Shown here piece by piece: positions 46,598 through 55,320 of a stretch of DNA of 64,000 nucleotides (position 1 is its first letter; every line of letters begins with the position of its first letter). This DNA is from Pelagibius sp050043265. GTDB taxonomy: Bacteria > Pseudomonadota > Alphaproteobacteria > Kiloniellales > Kiloniellaceae. Location: NCBI GenBank assembly GCA_050043265.1, contig JBHJIR010000015.1, forward strand, positions 38,195 through 102,194, given 5' to 3'. The notes beneath the pieces are model-generated. The model was not told the origin of the DNA, searched no databases, and saw only the letters and a program-made list of their open reading frames with translations. Position numbers and translations under genes: made by a program.

Positions 46598-46642
46598 GGC
46601 GTGCCCGCCGCGTGGTTGCGCCGCGGCCCGGACACCCCCCGA

Positions 46643-46666
46643 CCAGTCACCGGGCCAGTCACCGGG
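46643..46666. repeat. Two-copy 12-base tandem repeat upstream of the export gene
   Basis: CCAGTCACCGGG is repeated exactly at 46643-46654 and 46655-46666. A second tandem duplication (CATGACCAGTCGGGA/G) occurs at 46783-46812 over the start codon of the next gene, giving two alternative ATGs (46784, 46799). Confidence 0.85.
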
Positions 46667-46783
46667 CCACTCCGTCGGCGACCCGGTCGCTGGACGACCG
46701 TCTCCACTTGTCGTCTCGAGCGCTCCTATTTATGGTTGCTGGCGTGGTGCGTTCATAAATTCGGGTTTGGGGGAGGTCATCAC

Positions 46784-47428
46784 ATGACCAGTCGGGACAT
46801 GACCAGTCGGGGATCCAGGTCACTCGCTTCATTGTTTGGCGCCGTCCTGCTGGCAGCAGGCTTGGTCGGCTGTTCGAGCAAGCCCGAAGTGCCGGCGGCC
46901 CAGGCGGCGACGCCGGAGGTGCCACCGCTCTACCAGATCGGTTCCGGCGACTCCCTGACGATCTTCGTCTGGCGCAACGCGGAACTGACGACCTCGGTGG
47001 CGGTGCGGCCGGACGGACGTATTTCAGTCCCCCTCATCGAAGACCTCTACGTCGAGGGCAAGAACCCCAGCGCCCTCGCCCGCGAGATCGAGTCCGAGCT
47101 TGCCGTCTACATCCAGGACCCGCTCGTGCCCGTCATGGTCGGCGGCTTCGTCGGGACCTTCCCGCAGCAGGTGCGCATCGTCGGCGCAGCCTCGCAGCCG
47201 CGGGCCATCCCCTATCGGGCCAACATGACAGTGCTCGACGTCGTCATCCAGACCGGCGGCCTGACCGAGTTCGCCGACGGCAACAACACGACGCTGGTTC
47301 GCATGGAGGACGGTGCGCCGAAGGAATATCGCGTGCGCCTCGACGACCTTCTCGAGGACGGCGACATCTCCGCCAACGTGGCGCTGCTGCCGGGTGACAT
47401 TCTGATCGTCCCGGAAACGTTCTTTTGA
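46784..47428 (+). CDS. XrtA system exopolysaccharide export lipoprotein (Wza/BexD-like)
   Basis: 214 aa from the ATG at 46784, which has GGGGGAGG 7 bases upstream; a duplicated ATG at 46799 is the alternative. A lipobox (AAGLVGC) marks an outer-membrane lipoprotein. The poly_export domain (YQIGSGDSLTIFVWRNAELT, AVRPDGRISVPLIEDLYVEG, LAREIESELAVYIQDPLVPV) is followed by a SLBB-like domain (VRIVGAASQPRAIPYRANMT, LLPGDILIVPE). The short length fits TIGR03027, the exosortase-associated export protein. It forms part of the periplasmic/outer-membrane conduit with the PCP protein. manC follows 149 bases downstream. Confidence 0.92.
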   Translation: MTSRDMTSRGSRSLASLFGAVLLAAGLVGCSSKPEVPAAQAATPEVPPLYQIGSGDSLTIFVWRNAELTTSVAVRPDGRISVPLIEDLYVEGKNPSALAREIESELAVYIQDPLVPVMVGGFVGTFPQQVRIVGAASQPRAIPYRANMTVLDVVIQTGGLTEFADGNNTTLVRMEDGAPKEYRVRLDDLLEDGDISANVALLPGDILIVPETFF

Positions 47429-47577
47429 CCATCTTGCCCGCCTGACTGACCCGGCACCGGTCCTGAAGCGACGGCCCAGCCAGGCTTTGCGCCGCGCGCT
47501 TTAGAGACCGCGCGCTTTGAAAACAATGCCGGCCCCGCAAAAGGCCGGAGACCGGAACCGGCGATCGGACAGAAAGC

Positions 47578-48696
47578 ATGGCAGCCTTGCCTCTCATCCG
47601 GCCGGTCATCCTCGCTGGCGGCAGCGGCGTTCGGCTGTGGCCGCTTTCCAGGCCGTGGCGCCCGAAGCCCTTCGTCCGCCTCGCGGGTCCGCAGACCCTT
47701 CTGCAGCAGACGGTCGAGCGCTTCTCCGCCTCGGCGCGCTTTGCCCCGCCCCTTCTCGTCTGCAACCGCGCCCACCGCTTTCTCGTCGCCGAACAGTTGC
47801 AGCAGATGGGCGTCGTGCCGCGCGCCATCGTGCTGGAGCCCGTGCTGCGCAACACGGCGCCGGCGGCGGCCATCGCGGCACTGCTGCTGGCCGAGGACGA
47901 CCCCGACAGCCTGATGCTGCTGGCGCCGTCGGATCACCTCATTCAGGACCTGCCGGGGCTGCATGAAGCGATCGACCTGGCCGCCGCCGCGGCCCGGCAG
48001 GGCCGGATCGTGACCTTCGGCGCCCACCCCCTGCGCCCGGAGACCGGCTACGGATATATCAAGCAGGACGGGGAGCTGGCGGACTGTCCCGGCTGTTACA
48101 GGATCGGGCGCTTCGTCGAGAAGCCCGATCTCGCAACGGCTGAGCGCTATCTGAGCAGCGGCGCGTACATGTGGAACAGCGGCCTGTTCCTGCTTTCCGC
48201 GGCGCGTCTGATCGAGGAGATGGGCCGTCACGCGCCGGCCGTGCTCGACGCCTGCCGGCGCGCCCTTGCCGGCGCCCGGGACGACGAGGATTTCCTGCGC
48301 CTCGACGAGGACGCCTTCGCCGCCCAGCCGAGCATTCCCTTCGACAAGGCGGTGATGGAGCGGACCGCCGAGGGCGCCGTCGTCGCGATCGACATTGGCT
48401 GGTCCGACGTCGGCTCCTGGGAGGCGCTCCACCAGGTGGCCGCGAAGGACGCCGACGGCAACCGCCTCGACGGCCCCGTCATCGCCCTGGACAGCAAGAA
48501 CAGCTACCTGCGCAGCGACAGCGTGCCGCTCGCCGTGCTCGGCCTGGAGGGCAGCGTGGTGGTCGCCTCGGACGACGCCATCCTCGTCTGCCCGCTTGAC
48601 CGCTCGCAGGACCTGCGCGCCCTGGTCGACCGCCTTGCCGCCGATCCGAGTTACGCCGCGCTGGTCGAAGAGGCGCCGGACGGCGGCGGAAACTGA
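47578..48696 (+). CDS. manC: Mannose-1-phosphate guanylyltransferase
   Basis: 372 aa. Nucleotidyltransferase signature VILAGGSGVRLWPLSRPWRP, LAPSDHLIQD, GYGYIKQ, FVEKPD and the metal-site WNSGLFL, plus IDIGWSDVGSW. It makes GDP-mannose from Man-1-P and GTP. Length stops short of the ~470-aa bifunctional AlgA/ManC type: the C-terminal PMI cupin is absent, and a matching cupin gene sits at 53409-53798. ATG at 47578. Confidence 0.9.
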   Translation: MAALPLIRPVILAGGSGVRLWPLSRPWRPKPFVRLAGPQTLLQQTVERFSASARFAPPLLVCNRAHRFLVAEQLQQMGVVPRAIVLEPVLRNTAPAAAIAALLLAEDDPDSLMLLAPSDHLIQDLPGLHEAIDLAAAAARQGRIVTFGAHPLRPETGYGYIKQDGELADCPGCYRIGRFVEKPDLATAERYLSSGAYMWNSGLFLLSAARLIEEMGRHAPAVLDACRRALAGARDDEDFLRLDEDAFAAQPSIPFDKAVMERTAEGAVVAIDIGWSDVGSWEALHQVAAKDADGNRLDGPVIALDSKNSYLRSDSVPLAVLGLEGSVVVASDDAILVCPLDRSQDLRALVDRLAADPSYAALVEEAPDGGGN

Positions 48697-48731
48697 AGCC
48701 TGAAGACACGAAACACGGGGAAAAACGGCCT

Positions 48732-49625
48732 GTGGTGACGCAACGGCAGGACATCGCGGGCCCGGCGAACGGCGGCAAAGCCGCTGATGAGGCACCGCAG
48801 CGGCCCGCCGCCGGGCGGGACCGCCGCTTCCTGGGCGCCCTGCGGGACTGGATCAAGCGCGGTCTTTACCGCATCTACGAACGCCGGCTTACCGCGAAGA
48901 TTCTCGAAGCGGAGCGGCCGCGCCATGTCGGCATCATCCTCGACGGCAACCGCCGCTTCGGCCGGCGCCGGCGCAGCGCCGATCCCCACACGCTCTACGC
49001 CCTGGGCGCGGAGAAGCTGGACGCGGTGCTGGACTGCTGCATCACGCTCGGCATTCCCGCGGTCACGCTCTGGGTCTGCTCGACGAAGAATCTGGAGCGG
49101 CCGCCCGAGGAAGTAGACGGCATCCTCGCCGCCCTTCAGAACAAGATCTCCGCGCTGTCGACGGATCCTTTCGTCCGGCGCCATGGCATCCGGGTGCGCA
49201 CCGCCGGCCGCCTTGACCTGCTGCCGGCGCAGACCCGTGCCGCCATCGAAGCGGCACAGGAGGCGACGAAGGATCACGACGCCATCGTGCTCACGATCGC
49301 CGCTGCCTACGACGGCCGGACCGAACTGGTCGATGCCCTGCGGTCCCTGTTGCGCGCCCGGGTTCTGGAGGCGCCAGACCCGGCCGCGGCGATCGAGGCG
49401 ATCTCCGCCGAAACCATCACCGAGCACCTCTACCTGCCGGACCTGCCCGACCCCGACCTGATCATCCGCACCAGCGGCGAACTGCGCATGTCGGGCTTCC
49501 TGCTGTGGCAGAGCGCCTACAGCGAGTTCTATTTCACCGACATCGATTGGCCGGACTTCCGCAAGATCGATTTCCTGCGCGCCATCCGCGCCTATCAGCA
49601 GCGTCAGCGCCGTTTCGGCCTGTAG
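48732..49625 (+). CDS. Polyprenyl (undecaprenyl) diphosphate synthase paralogue
   Basis: 297 aa, GTG start at 48732 (GTG 48735 also possible). Cis-prenyltransferase core: VGIILDGNRRFGRRRR, where the catalytic Asp is kept but the usual DGNGRWA reads DGNRRFG; VTLWVCSTKNLERPPEEVDG, and LIIRTSGELRMSGFLLWQSA then YSEFYFTDIDWPDF, matching the RTGGEQRISNFLLWQ region of UppS. It has an N-terminal extension of about 60 residues (amphipathic, Arg-rich). It probably makes C55-PP or a related lipid carrier for EPS. Genomes normally keep a separate uppS next to cdsA, so this looks like a locus-dedicated copy. 35 bases after manC. Confidence 0.85.
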   Translation: MVTQRQDIAGPANGGKAADEAPQRPAAGRDRRFLGALRDWIKRGLYRIYERRLTAKILEAERPRHVGIILDGNRRFGRRRRSADPHTLYALGAEKLDAVLDCCITLGIPAVTLWVCSTKNLERPPEEVDGILAALQNKISALSTDPFVRRHGIRVRTAGRLDLLPAQTRAAIEAAQEATKDHDAIVLTIAAAYDGRTELVDALRSLLRARVLEAPDPAAAIEAISAETITEHLYLPDLPDPDLIIRTSGELRMSGFLLWQSAYSEFYFTDIDWPDFRKIDFLRAIRAYQQRQRRFGL

Positions 49626-49630
49626 GGCCC

Positions 49631-52027
49631 TCAGGAGCCGAGCTGCTCCAGGAGGGCCGCCGCTTCGGCCCGCGACGAGAACGGCTGGCCCGCGTCCAGC
49701 AACGGCTGCAGCAAAGCGCGCGCCGCCTTGTCGTCACCGCTTCTATGCAGGGCCGCCGCATAGTGGAACGTGATGTCGGGTGCCCCCGGCGCCGCCTCGT
49801 GCGCCTGCTTCAGCAGGCCGGTGGCGCGCGCCAGCTGGTCCTTGTCGTCCAGCAGAATCCACCCGAGCGTATCCATGATCGCCGGCTGGCCGGGCGCCAG
49901 CTCCAGCGCCCGCTCGCCGTGGGCGGCCGCGCGCTCGTCTCCCAACTGCTGGTACAGCCAGGCAAGATTGTTCCACACCGCCGCATCCTCGGCCGCGGCC
50001 TCTTTCAGGCCTTCGTAGGAGGTCAGGGCCGCCTTCAAGTCGCCGGCGGCGAGTTGCGCTTCGGCCAGCAGCTGCCGCGCCCCCGGCGATCCGTTGGTGA
50101 CTTCCGACAGCCTCTCGTAAGTACGCATGGCGGCCGTGACATCGCCGGCGCGGCGCTGCACCTGGCCCAGTGCCAGCAGCACCTGCGGATTGGTCGGCTG
50201 CCGGACCGCCAGGCCTTCCATGACCTTGATTGCCGCTGCCGTGTCTCCGCCCTTTGCATAGTAGTCAGCCAAGGCGAGCGATGCCTTGAGGTTGTTCGGA
50301 TCGGCCTCGATGGCCTCCTCCAGCCAGCGCTGTGTGGCAGGGCGGTCGCCGCGGCGATCCGCCAGCGCGGCCATGCCCATCATGGCTGCCGGATTGTCCT
50401 TCTGCGCCGAGAGGATCGTCTGGTACTCGGCCTCGGCACCGGCGTCGTCACCGGCCTGCGCCTTCAGCGCGGCGAGGTTTGCGCGGGCCTCCTGGAAATT
50501 GGGATCGATCGCCAGCACCGCCTCGAAAGACGACCGGGCTTCTTCCAGCTTACCGAGCGACCCATAGGCGGCCCCTTCCAGGTTCGCCGCGATCGCGCTC
50601 TGCGGGAACCGTTGGCGCAGGTCCTGCGCCACCGTCAAGGCATCCTCGAAGGCGCCGGCGCGCAGATGCGCGAAAGCCAAGGCATAGCCGACCGCGCTGG
50701 CGTCGGCGCCCAGGTCAAAGGTGGCATTGAGGGTTGCCCGCGCTTCGTCGCGATCTCCCGTTGCCAGTTGGCTGATGGCGAGTTGGCCCAGCACACGCGG
50801 ATCCTGCGGCGCCAGCTCGGCGGCGCGCTGCAGCAGGCTGGCGGCCTCGGTGGCGCGTCCGCTGCTCAGATAGGCGTTACCGAGCAGCAGCAGGATCTGG
50901 GGATCATCCGGCGTCTGGCTCTTCGCCCGCTCCAGCAACGCCACGGCCTCGTCCGTCGCCTGCAGCCGCAGCAGCGTTGCGGCCATCAGCTTCTGTGCCT
51001 GCAGATTGTCGGGATTGGCGCGCAGATAGCGGCCAAACCAGGACCGCGCCGTCTCCAGTTCGCCGGCCTGGTAGTAAACGGCGCCGAACAGGAACTGCGC
51101 CGGTGCGAAACCGTCCAGGCCCGGCGCGGCAGCATCCAGCGCTTTCCGGGCAGCGGCGTAGTCGTTCTGCCTCACCTTGATCAGCGCCTGCAGATACGCC
51201 GCCAACGGGATATCGGGCGCAATCGCGTGGACGGCATCGATTTCCTGCTGTGCCTCGCTGTCCCGATTGAGGGTCAGAAGCGCACTCGCCAGGCCGACCC
51301 CCGCGCGAATACGGCCCCCCGCCGACAGGCCCGGTTCGGCGAGGACCGCCTGGAAGGCCGCGACCGATTCCTCCGGCTTGCCGTTCAGGCGGCGGGCGTC
51401 GGCCTGGAGCAACCGCGCCTCGGTCAGCTCAGGCTGGCGCTCCAGCGCCGCCGTCGCCTGGGCCTCGGCCGCCGCAAAATCCCGCTGCGCCAGTTCGACC
51501 CGGCCCAGGCCCAGGGGCACCCGGGCGTCCCGCGGCGCCTTCTGGGCGGCATTATCATAATCCTGCCGCGCCAGCTCCCACTGGCCGAGCCTGGCATGGG
51601 CGTCGGCGCGCAGCAGCAGGACCTCCAGGTCCAGGGGCGCCCCGTAAGTCGCCTCGGGGAAGCCATCCAGGACGTCCTCGTATTTCCCTTGGAGCAACAG
51701 GGCCCGTCCCTGCAAGGCAACCAGGCGCTCCTTCGCAACGCCCAGGCGCTCGGCAACGCCCAGTTCCTTTGCGGCGGCGCCGCCATTGCCGAGCTTCACA
51801 TAGACCTCGCCGAGAAGCAGGCGCGCCTCGGCATTCCCCGGATCGCTCTGCAGCGCGTTCTTCAGCTCGATCACCGCCGCGCGCAGATCCCCCCCTTGCG
51901 CATACTTGGCGGCGGTCTCGTAGTAGGCGCGAGACTCCTCCGGGCCGGTCTTGGCAAGGACCGGCTGGTTCACCAGCACACAAAAGGCGGCGAGTCCCAA
52001 AGAGAGCAGCCTGACGCGCGCTTTCAT
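49631..52027 (-). CDS. PrsT-like TPR-repeat protein (second copy)
   Basis: 798 aa from the ATG at 52027, which starts a clean signal peptide (MKARVRLLSLGLAAFCVLVN, ending PVLA); an ATG at 52060 would add 11 residues. The whole mature protein is TPR units, starting YAQGGDLRAAVIELKNALQSDPGNAEARLLLGEV, clearly related to the start of the PrsT encoded at 952-3918 (DLRSANIELKNALQRDPNNA). It may be a substrate-specific partner of the PEP-CTERM protein encoded divergently at 52370. Periplasmic or outer-membrane associated (inference). Confidence 0.82.
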   Translation of the reverse strand: MKARVRLLSLGLAAFCVLVNQPVLAKTGPEESRAYYETAAKYAQGGDLRAAVIELKNALQSDPGNAEARLLLGEVYVKLGNGGAAAKELGVAERLGVAKERLVALQGRALLLQGKYEDVLDGFPEATYGAPLDLEVLLLRADAHARLGQWELARQDYDNAAQKAPRDARVPLGLGRVELAQRDFAAAEAQATAALERQPELTEARLLQADARRLNGKPEESVAAFQAVLAEPGLSAGGRIRAGVGLASALLTLNRDSEAQQEIDAVHAIAPDIPLAAYLQALIKVRQNDYAAARKALDAAAPGLDGFAPAQFLFGAVYYQAGELETARSWFGRYLRANPDNLQAQKLMAATLLRLQATDEAVALLERAKSQTPDDPQILLLLGNAYLSSGRATEAASLLQRAAELAPQDPRVLGQLAISQLATGDRDEARATLNATFDLGADASAVGYALAFAHLRAGAFEDALTVAQDLRQRFPQSAIAANLEGAAYGSLGKLEEARSSFEAVLAIDPNFQEARANLAALKAQAGDDAGAEAEYQTILSAQKDNPAAMMGMAALADRRGDRPATQRWLEEAIEADPNNLKASLALADYYAKGGDTAAAIKVMEGLAVRQPTNPQVLLALGQVQRRAGDVTAAMRTYERLSEVTNGSPGARQLLAEAQLAAGDLKAALTSYEGLKEAAAEDAAVWNNLAWLYQQLGDERAAAHGERALELAPGQPAIMDTLGWILLDDKDQLARATGLLKQAHEAAPGAPDITFHYAAALHRSGDDKAARALLQPLLDAGQPFSSRAEAAALLEQLGS

Positions 52028-52369
52028 CCGCCGCCCGCCGTCTGTGAGGCTTCTGCTCATCGTTCGATCCCGTCCGCCAATTGTTAAAAAATTCAGAGAA
52101 TCAAGACGCCGCCCGAGTCTGCCGCGGGTGCCGTCTTGGGCGACCCTAGCCAAACCCGGCCGCGGGCAAAAGGTCAATGGCGCCGCCGCGCAGCCTCAAT
52201 CGGAAGCCTTCCCGGTTCTTGCCTGCAGGCCCTGCCGTTCAGTTCGGCGTAAACCAATAAAGCAAGTATGGTTAATAACATCGCGCCTTGCGATTTCGCT
52301 CCGAAGCTTGCAAAGTAGACAAAATGCCGAACAAATGATCGGTATAGGCGTCGATGGGGAACTGTTATC
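52028..52369. other. Divergent intergenic region, 342 bases
   Basis: Lies between the second prsT and the PEP-CTERM gene. AT-richer from 52250. A near-miss RpoN element (TGGTTAATAACATCGC, 52273-52288) has 11 rather than 10 bases between GG and GC. No RNA gene or coding frame seen. Confidence 0.5.
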
Positions 52370-53182
52370 ATGAAGTCTGGCAGTCTGATTGCGGCTTTCG
52401 CGGGCATGCTGTGCTGGGGTGCGGCGGGCACGGCCCAGGCCGTGGTTCTTTATGATCAGAACGTGACGCCGAATATCATTTTCGGCTCCGGCAATGCCAA
52501 CGGCCACTTCACGGTCAACCAGGAAGGACCGCTTGAGCTGGGACTGCGGGCCAAGCTGCGCTTCGACGAGAGCAATCAGCCCCAGAACACCTTCAACAGC
52601 AACGGTGACGGCACCTACAGTTTCGCCGCCGGCGCGGCCCCAAGCGGCTTCAGCTTCGATCCCGGTTCGCCCACCACGCCGGTGTGGAGTTTCGAGTGGT
52701 CGGTCAACTCCTCTGCCGACGGCACCGGCTCCACTCTCGCGGCCGATTATTTTTACATTTTGACGATCGACTTCGATCCGGGCCCGGGCACGCACAATCT
52801 CGAGATCGCCCTGCTGAGCACAACCCCTGAGGTTCCCGATCATGCTTTCGGGACCAACGGCACTGCGGAAGGGGACGGCACGACCGCCGGCGGCGACGCG
52901 GGCACCTTCAGCGCTTTGGTTGCCGCCAACAACGTGATGCAGAACTCCTGGAACATGGAGTTCTTCAACGAAGGCATATACGACTATTTCGATCCGAGCG
53001 TGCCGGGCATCTACACCATCTCCCTCGCGGCCTACGACAACAGCGAAAACCTGGTTGCCGACGTGTCGATCGACGTCATCGTCACGGCCGTCCCGGAACC
53101 GGCGACGCTCGGCCTCATGCTGCTCGGCCTGGGCGGTCTTGGCGTGGTGGCTTGGCGCCGGAAACCCGCTCCGCTGGCCTGA
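52370..53182 (+). CDS. PEP-CTERM sorting-domain protein
   Basis: 270 aa. Signal peptide (MKSGSLIAAFAGMLCWGAAG, then TAQA). The mature region is acidic, beta-rich and cysteine-poor. The C-terminus has the full tripartite PEP-CTERM signal: VPEPATLGLMLLGLGGLG, that is the PEP motif, a hydrophobic helix and a basic WRRK tail ending in PAPLA. Exosortase A is expected to cut at the PEP motif after export, leaving the protein on the cell surface or in the EPS matrix. It is the only complete PEP-CTERM protein in the window. ATG at 52370. Function of the mature domain is unknown. Confidence 0.93.
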   Translation: MKSGSLIAAFAGMLCWGAAGTAQAVVLYDQNVTPNIIFGSGNANGHFTVNQEGPLELGLRAKLRFDESNQPQNTFNSNGDGTYSFAAGAAPSGFSFDPGSPTTPVWSFEWSVNSSADGTGSTLAADYFYILTIDFDPGPGTHNLEIALLSTTPEVPDHAFGTNGTAEGDGTTAGGDAGTFSALVAANNVMQNSWNMEFFNEGIYDYFDPSVPGIYTISLAAYDNSENLVADVSIDVIVTAVPEPATLGLMLLGLGGLGVVAWRRKPAPLA

Positions 53183-53408
53183 CGGACCTTCCTGGCCCGA
53201 CCTTCCAGGCACCGGGGACCTCTGCCCCCGTGCCTGTCGGGCGGCGCGGGCTGGCCTCTGACCCCATTGCGCAGCCCCTTCCCCTTTTGCTCAGCGACTG
53301 CCGCAAAAGCAGGTTCACTAATGTTTTGACCTGCTTCGGCCATTCAGGCGAGCATGTCTCCCAGGCATGGAGCCGAGGGATCCCTTTTCATAAAGCGGGG
53401 CGCCTATC

Positions 53409-53798
53409 ATGGAGCAGGTATCGGAAAAACCGAGCGTCGTCCGCTATGCGGTCGGCGACTACGAGGAACGCCCCTGGGGGACCTGGCGGGTGGTCGACAT
53501 CGGCCCGACCTTCATCACGAAGCGGGTGGAGGTAAAGCCCGGGCACCGGCTTTCCCTGCAGTATCACGAGCACCGCTCGGAACACTGGGTGGTCGTCGCC
53601 GGCCAGGGCGAGGCCACCGTTGACGACCGCACCACCAGGGTCGGGCCGGGTGACTACGTGGTCATTCCCTGCGGGGCGGTCCACCGCCTGCACAATCCCG
53701 GAAGCGAGCAGCTGATCATCGTCGAGGTGCAGTTCGGCGACACGCTCGACGAACGCGACATCATCCGCCTGCAGGACGACTACGCGCGGACGTCCTAG
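53409..53798 (+). CDS. Cupin mannose-6-phosphate isomerase, stand-alone type II domain
   Basis: 129 aa, equal to the C-terminal PMI domain of AlgA/ManC (PF01050). Key segments: RPWGTWRVVDIGPTFITKRV, PGHRLSLQYHEHRSEHWVVV (metal-binding QxHxxRxEH), GQGEATVDD and GDYVVIPCGAVHRLHNPG. It converts fructose-6-P to mannose-6-P. It complements the manC gene (47578-48696), which lacks this domain, so the bifunctional enzyme appears split. ATG at 53409. Confidence 0.9.
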   Translation: MEQVSEKPSVVRYAVGDYEERPWGTWRVVDIGPTFITKRVEVKPGHRLSLQYHEHRSEHWVVVAGQGEATVDDRTTRVGPGDYVVIPCGAVHRLHNPGSEQLIIVEVQFGDTLDERDIIRLQDDYARTS

Positions 53799-53860
53799 GC
53801 TTTCCCTGAAGAGGGAGGCTCCCTCGGTCCGTCGGAATTTCTTGGGAGCGGACCCGAAAA

Positions 53861-55294
53861 TTGCGAAAATCCACCCGGACAGTTCTCGGCCTTGGGCTGG
53901 CCCTGGGCGGTTGCACCTTGGCAGCCCTCGGCGTCGGCGCCCTGGCCACGCAATACCTCTTCCAGGAGCCCGCCCTTGTCACCTGGAAAAGATATCTGGC
54001 GACCGAGCTGACCGGGCAGCAGACGGACGCCCCCTCCCCGACGTCGCTGTCCACCGTCGGCAAGCCGCCGGCCCCCGCCCCCCGCGAAGTGATCTATCCG
54101 CCGGTCCCGAACGGAACCGCTGAGAACCAGGACGACGCCCCCGAAACCGTCGAGGTGACGACGGTCGAGGCATTGCGCTCGGCCGTTCTCGCTGCGCGTC
54201 CTGGCCAGGTGATCGCGCTTCGCCCCGGCCTCTATGAAATCACCGGCCCCGCCCTCGAAATCACGACGCCCGGTCGGGCCGCGCGGCGGATTACGCTACG
54301 CGGCTCACCGGCCGGGGCAACACGGCTGGAACTCTCGTCCGGCGAAGGGTTCCGTGTCGGCGCGCCGTACTGGACCTTCGAGAACCTGATGATCGACGGC
54401 ACCTGCCCGGCGGACAGCCGGTGCGAGCACGCCTTTCATGTCGTCGGCAACGGCAGCGCCGTCGTGATCCGGAACAACCGGATCACCAACTTCAATGCCG
54501 CCGTCAAAGTCAACGGCGAGGACGGCCGCTTCCCCGACGACGGCCTGCTCGAGGGCAACCTCTTCTACAACGACCGTATCCGCCAGACCGGCAGGCCCGT
54601 CGCCACCCTGGACATCGTCGCCGTCAACGGATGGCATGTCCGGGGCAACATGATTGCCGACTTCGCCAAGGCGGGCGGCGACCGCGTCAGTTACGGCGCC
54701 TTCTTCAAGGGCGGCGGATCGGACAACGTCTTCGAACAGAATGTGGTCCGCTGCGAGTGGCGGCATTCCGGCGCCACGCGGGTTGGCTTTTCGTTCGGCG
54801 GCGGCAGCTCTTCGCCGGACGCCTGCCGGGACGGCGCCTGTGCCTTTGAGCACAGCAACGGCATCGCGCGAAACAATGTCATCCTGAATTGCCCGAACGA
54901 TGTCGGCATCTATCTGAACAGCAGCGCCGGAACGCTGATCTACAACAACGCCGTCATCGGGACCCGCGGGATCGACGTGCGGTTTCCCGGCTCCACCGCC
55001 GAGATTTTCAACAACGTCATCGACGGGCGGATACTGGCCCGCGACGGCGGCAGCTACACCGCGGAAACGAACCTCGTCAGCCTCGCCAAGGCCCTCTTGC
55101 TCGCGAAGATCAGCCGCTCGGTCTACAGCGACCCGGCCGCCGGCGACCTGCGGCTGATAGCGCCGGAGAGGATCAGGGGGCTCGGACGGCCCGTCGCGGC
55201 GCCCGGCCTGGACGTCTGCGGCCGCCCTTACGGCACCGGGAACCCCGACATCGGACCGATTCAGTACGCCGCCGGCGCGCCCTGCGCGCCTTAG
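53861..55294 (+). CDS. Secreted/membrane-anchored right-handed beta-helix protein
   Basis: 477 aa, TTG start at 53861 because no ATG or GTG precedes the hydrophobic N-terminus in frame (weak GGGAG site). An N-terminal membrane anchor or lipoprotein-like segment (VLGLGLALGGCTLAALGVGA) is followed by a Pro-rich linker and from residue ~95 a parallel beta-helix: VEALRSAVLAARPGQVIALR, VVIRNNRITNFNAAVKVNG, FEQNVVRCEWRHSGAT, NGIARNNVILNCPNDVGIYL, LIYNNAVIGTRGIDVRF. Such helices are found in chondroitinase-B-like PL6 lyases and uronan C5-epimerases. The end GLDVCGRPYGTGNPDIGPIQ is a common terminal cap. EPS-modifying enzyme likely; reaction unproven. Confidence 0.78.
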   Translation: MRKSTRTVLGLGLALGGCTLAALGVGALATQYLFQEPALVTWKRYLATELTGQQTDAPSPTSLSTVGKPPAPAPREVIYPPVPNGTAENQDDAPETVEVTTVEALRSAVLAARPGQVIALRPGLYEITGPALEITTPGRAARRITLRGSPAGATRLELSSGEGFRVGAPYWTFENLMIDGTCPADSRCEHAFHVVGNGSAVVIRNNRITNFNAAVKVNGEDGRFPDDGLLEGNLFYNDRIRQTGRPVATLDIVAVNGWHVRGNMIADFAKAGGDRVSYGAFFKGGGSDNVFEQNVVRCEWRHSGATRVGFSFGGGSSSPDACRDGACAFEHSNGIARNNVILNCPNDVGIYLNSSAGTLIYNNAVIGTRGIDVRFPGSTAEIFNNVIDGRILARDGGSYTAETNLVSLAKALLLAKISRSVYSDPAAGDLRLIAPERIRGLGRPVAAPGLDVCGRPYGTGNPDIGPIQYAAGAPCAP

Positions 55295-55320
55295 CCCGTC
55301 CCGCGTCAGCCCTTCCCGCT

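Noticed and set aside
46601..46615. Possible sigma-54 element TGGCGTGCCCGCCGC upstream of the exporter gene
   Set aside because: Spacing is right but the -12 half is CCGC rather than TTGC, and it abuts the terminator.
52273..52288. RpoN-like TGGTTAATAACATCGC before the PEP-CTERM gene
   Set aside because: GG and GC are 11 bases apart and the -24 half is poor; sigma-54 spacing is strict.
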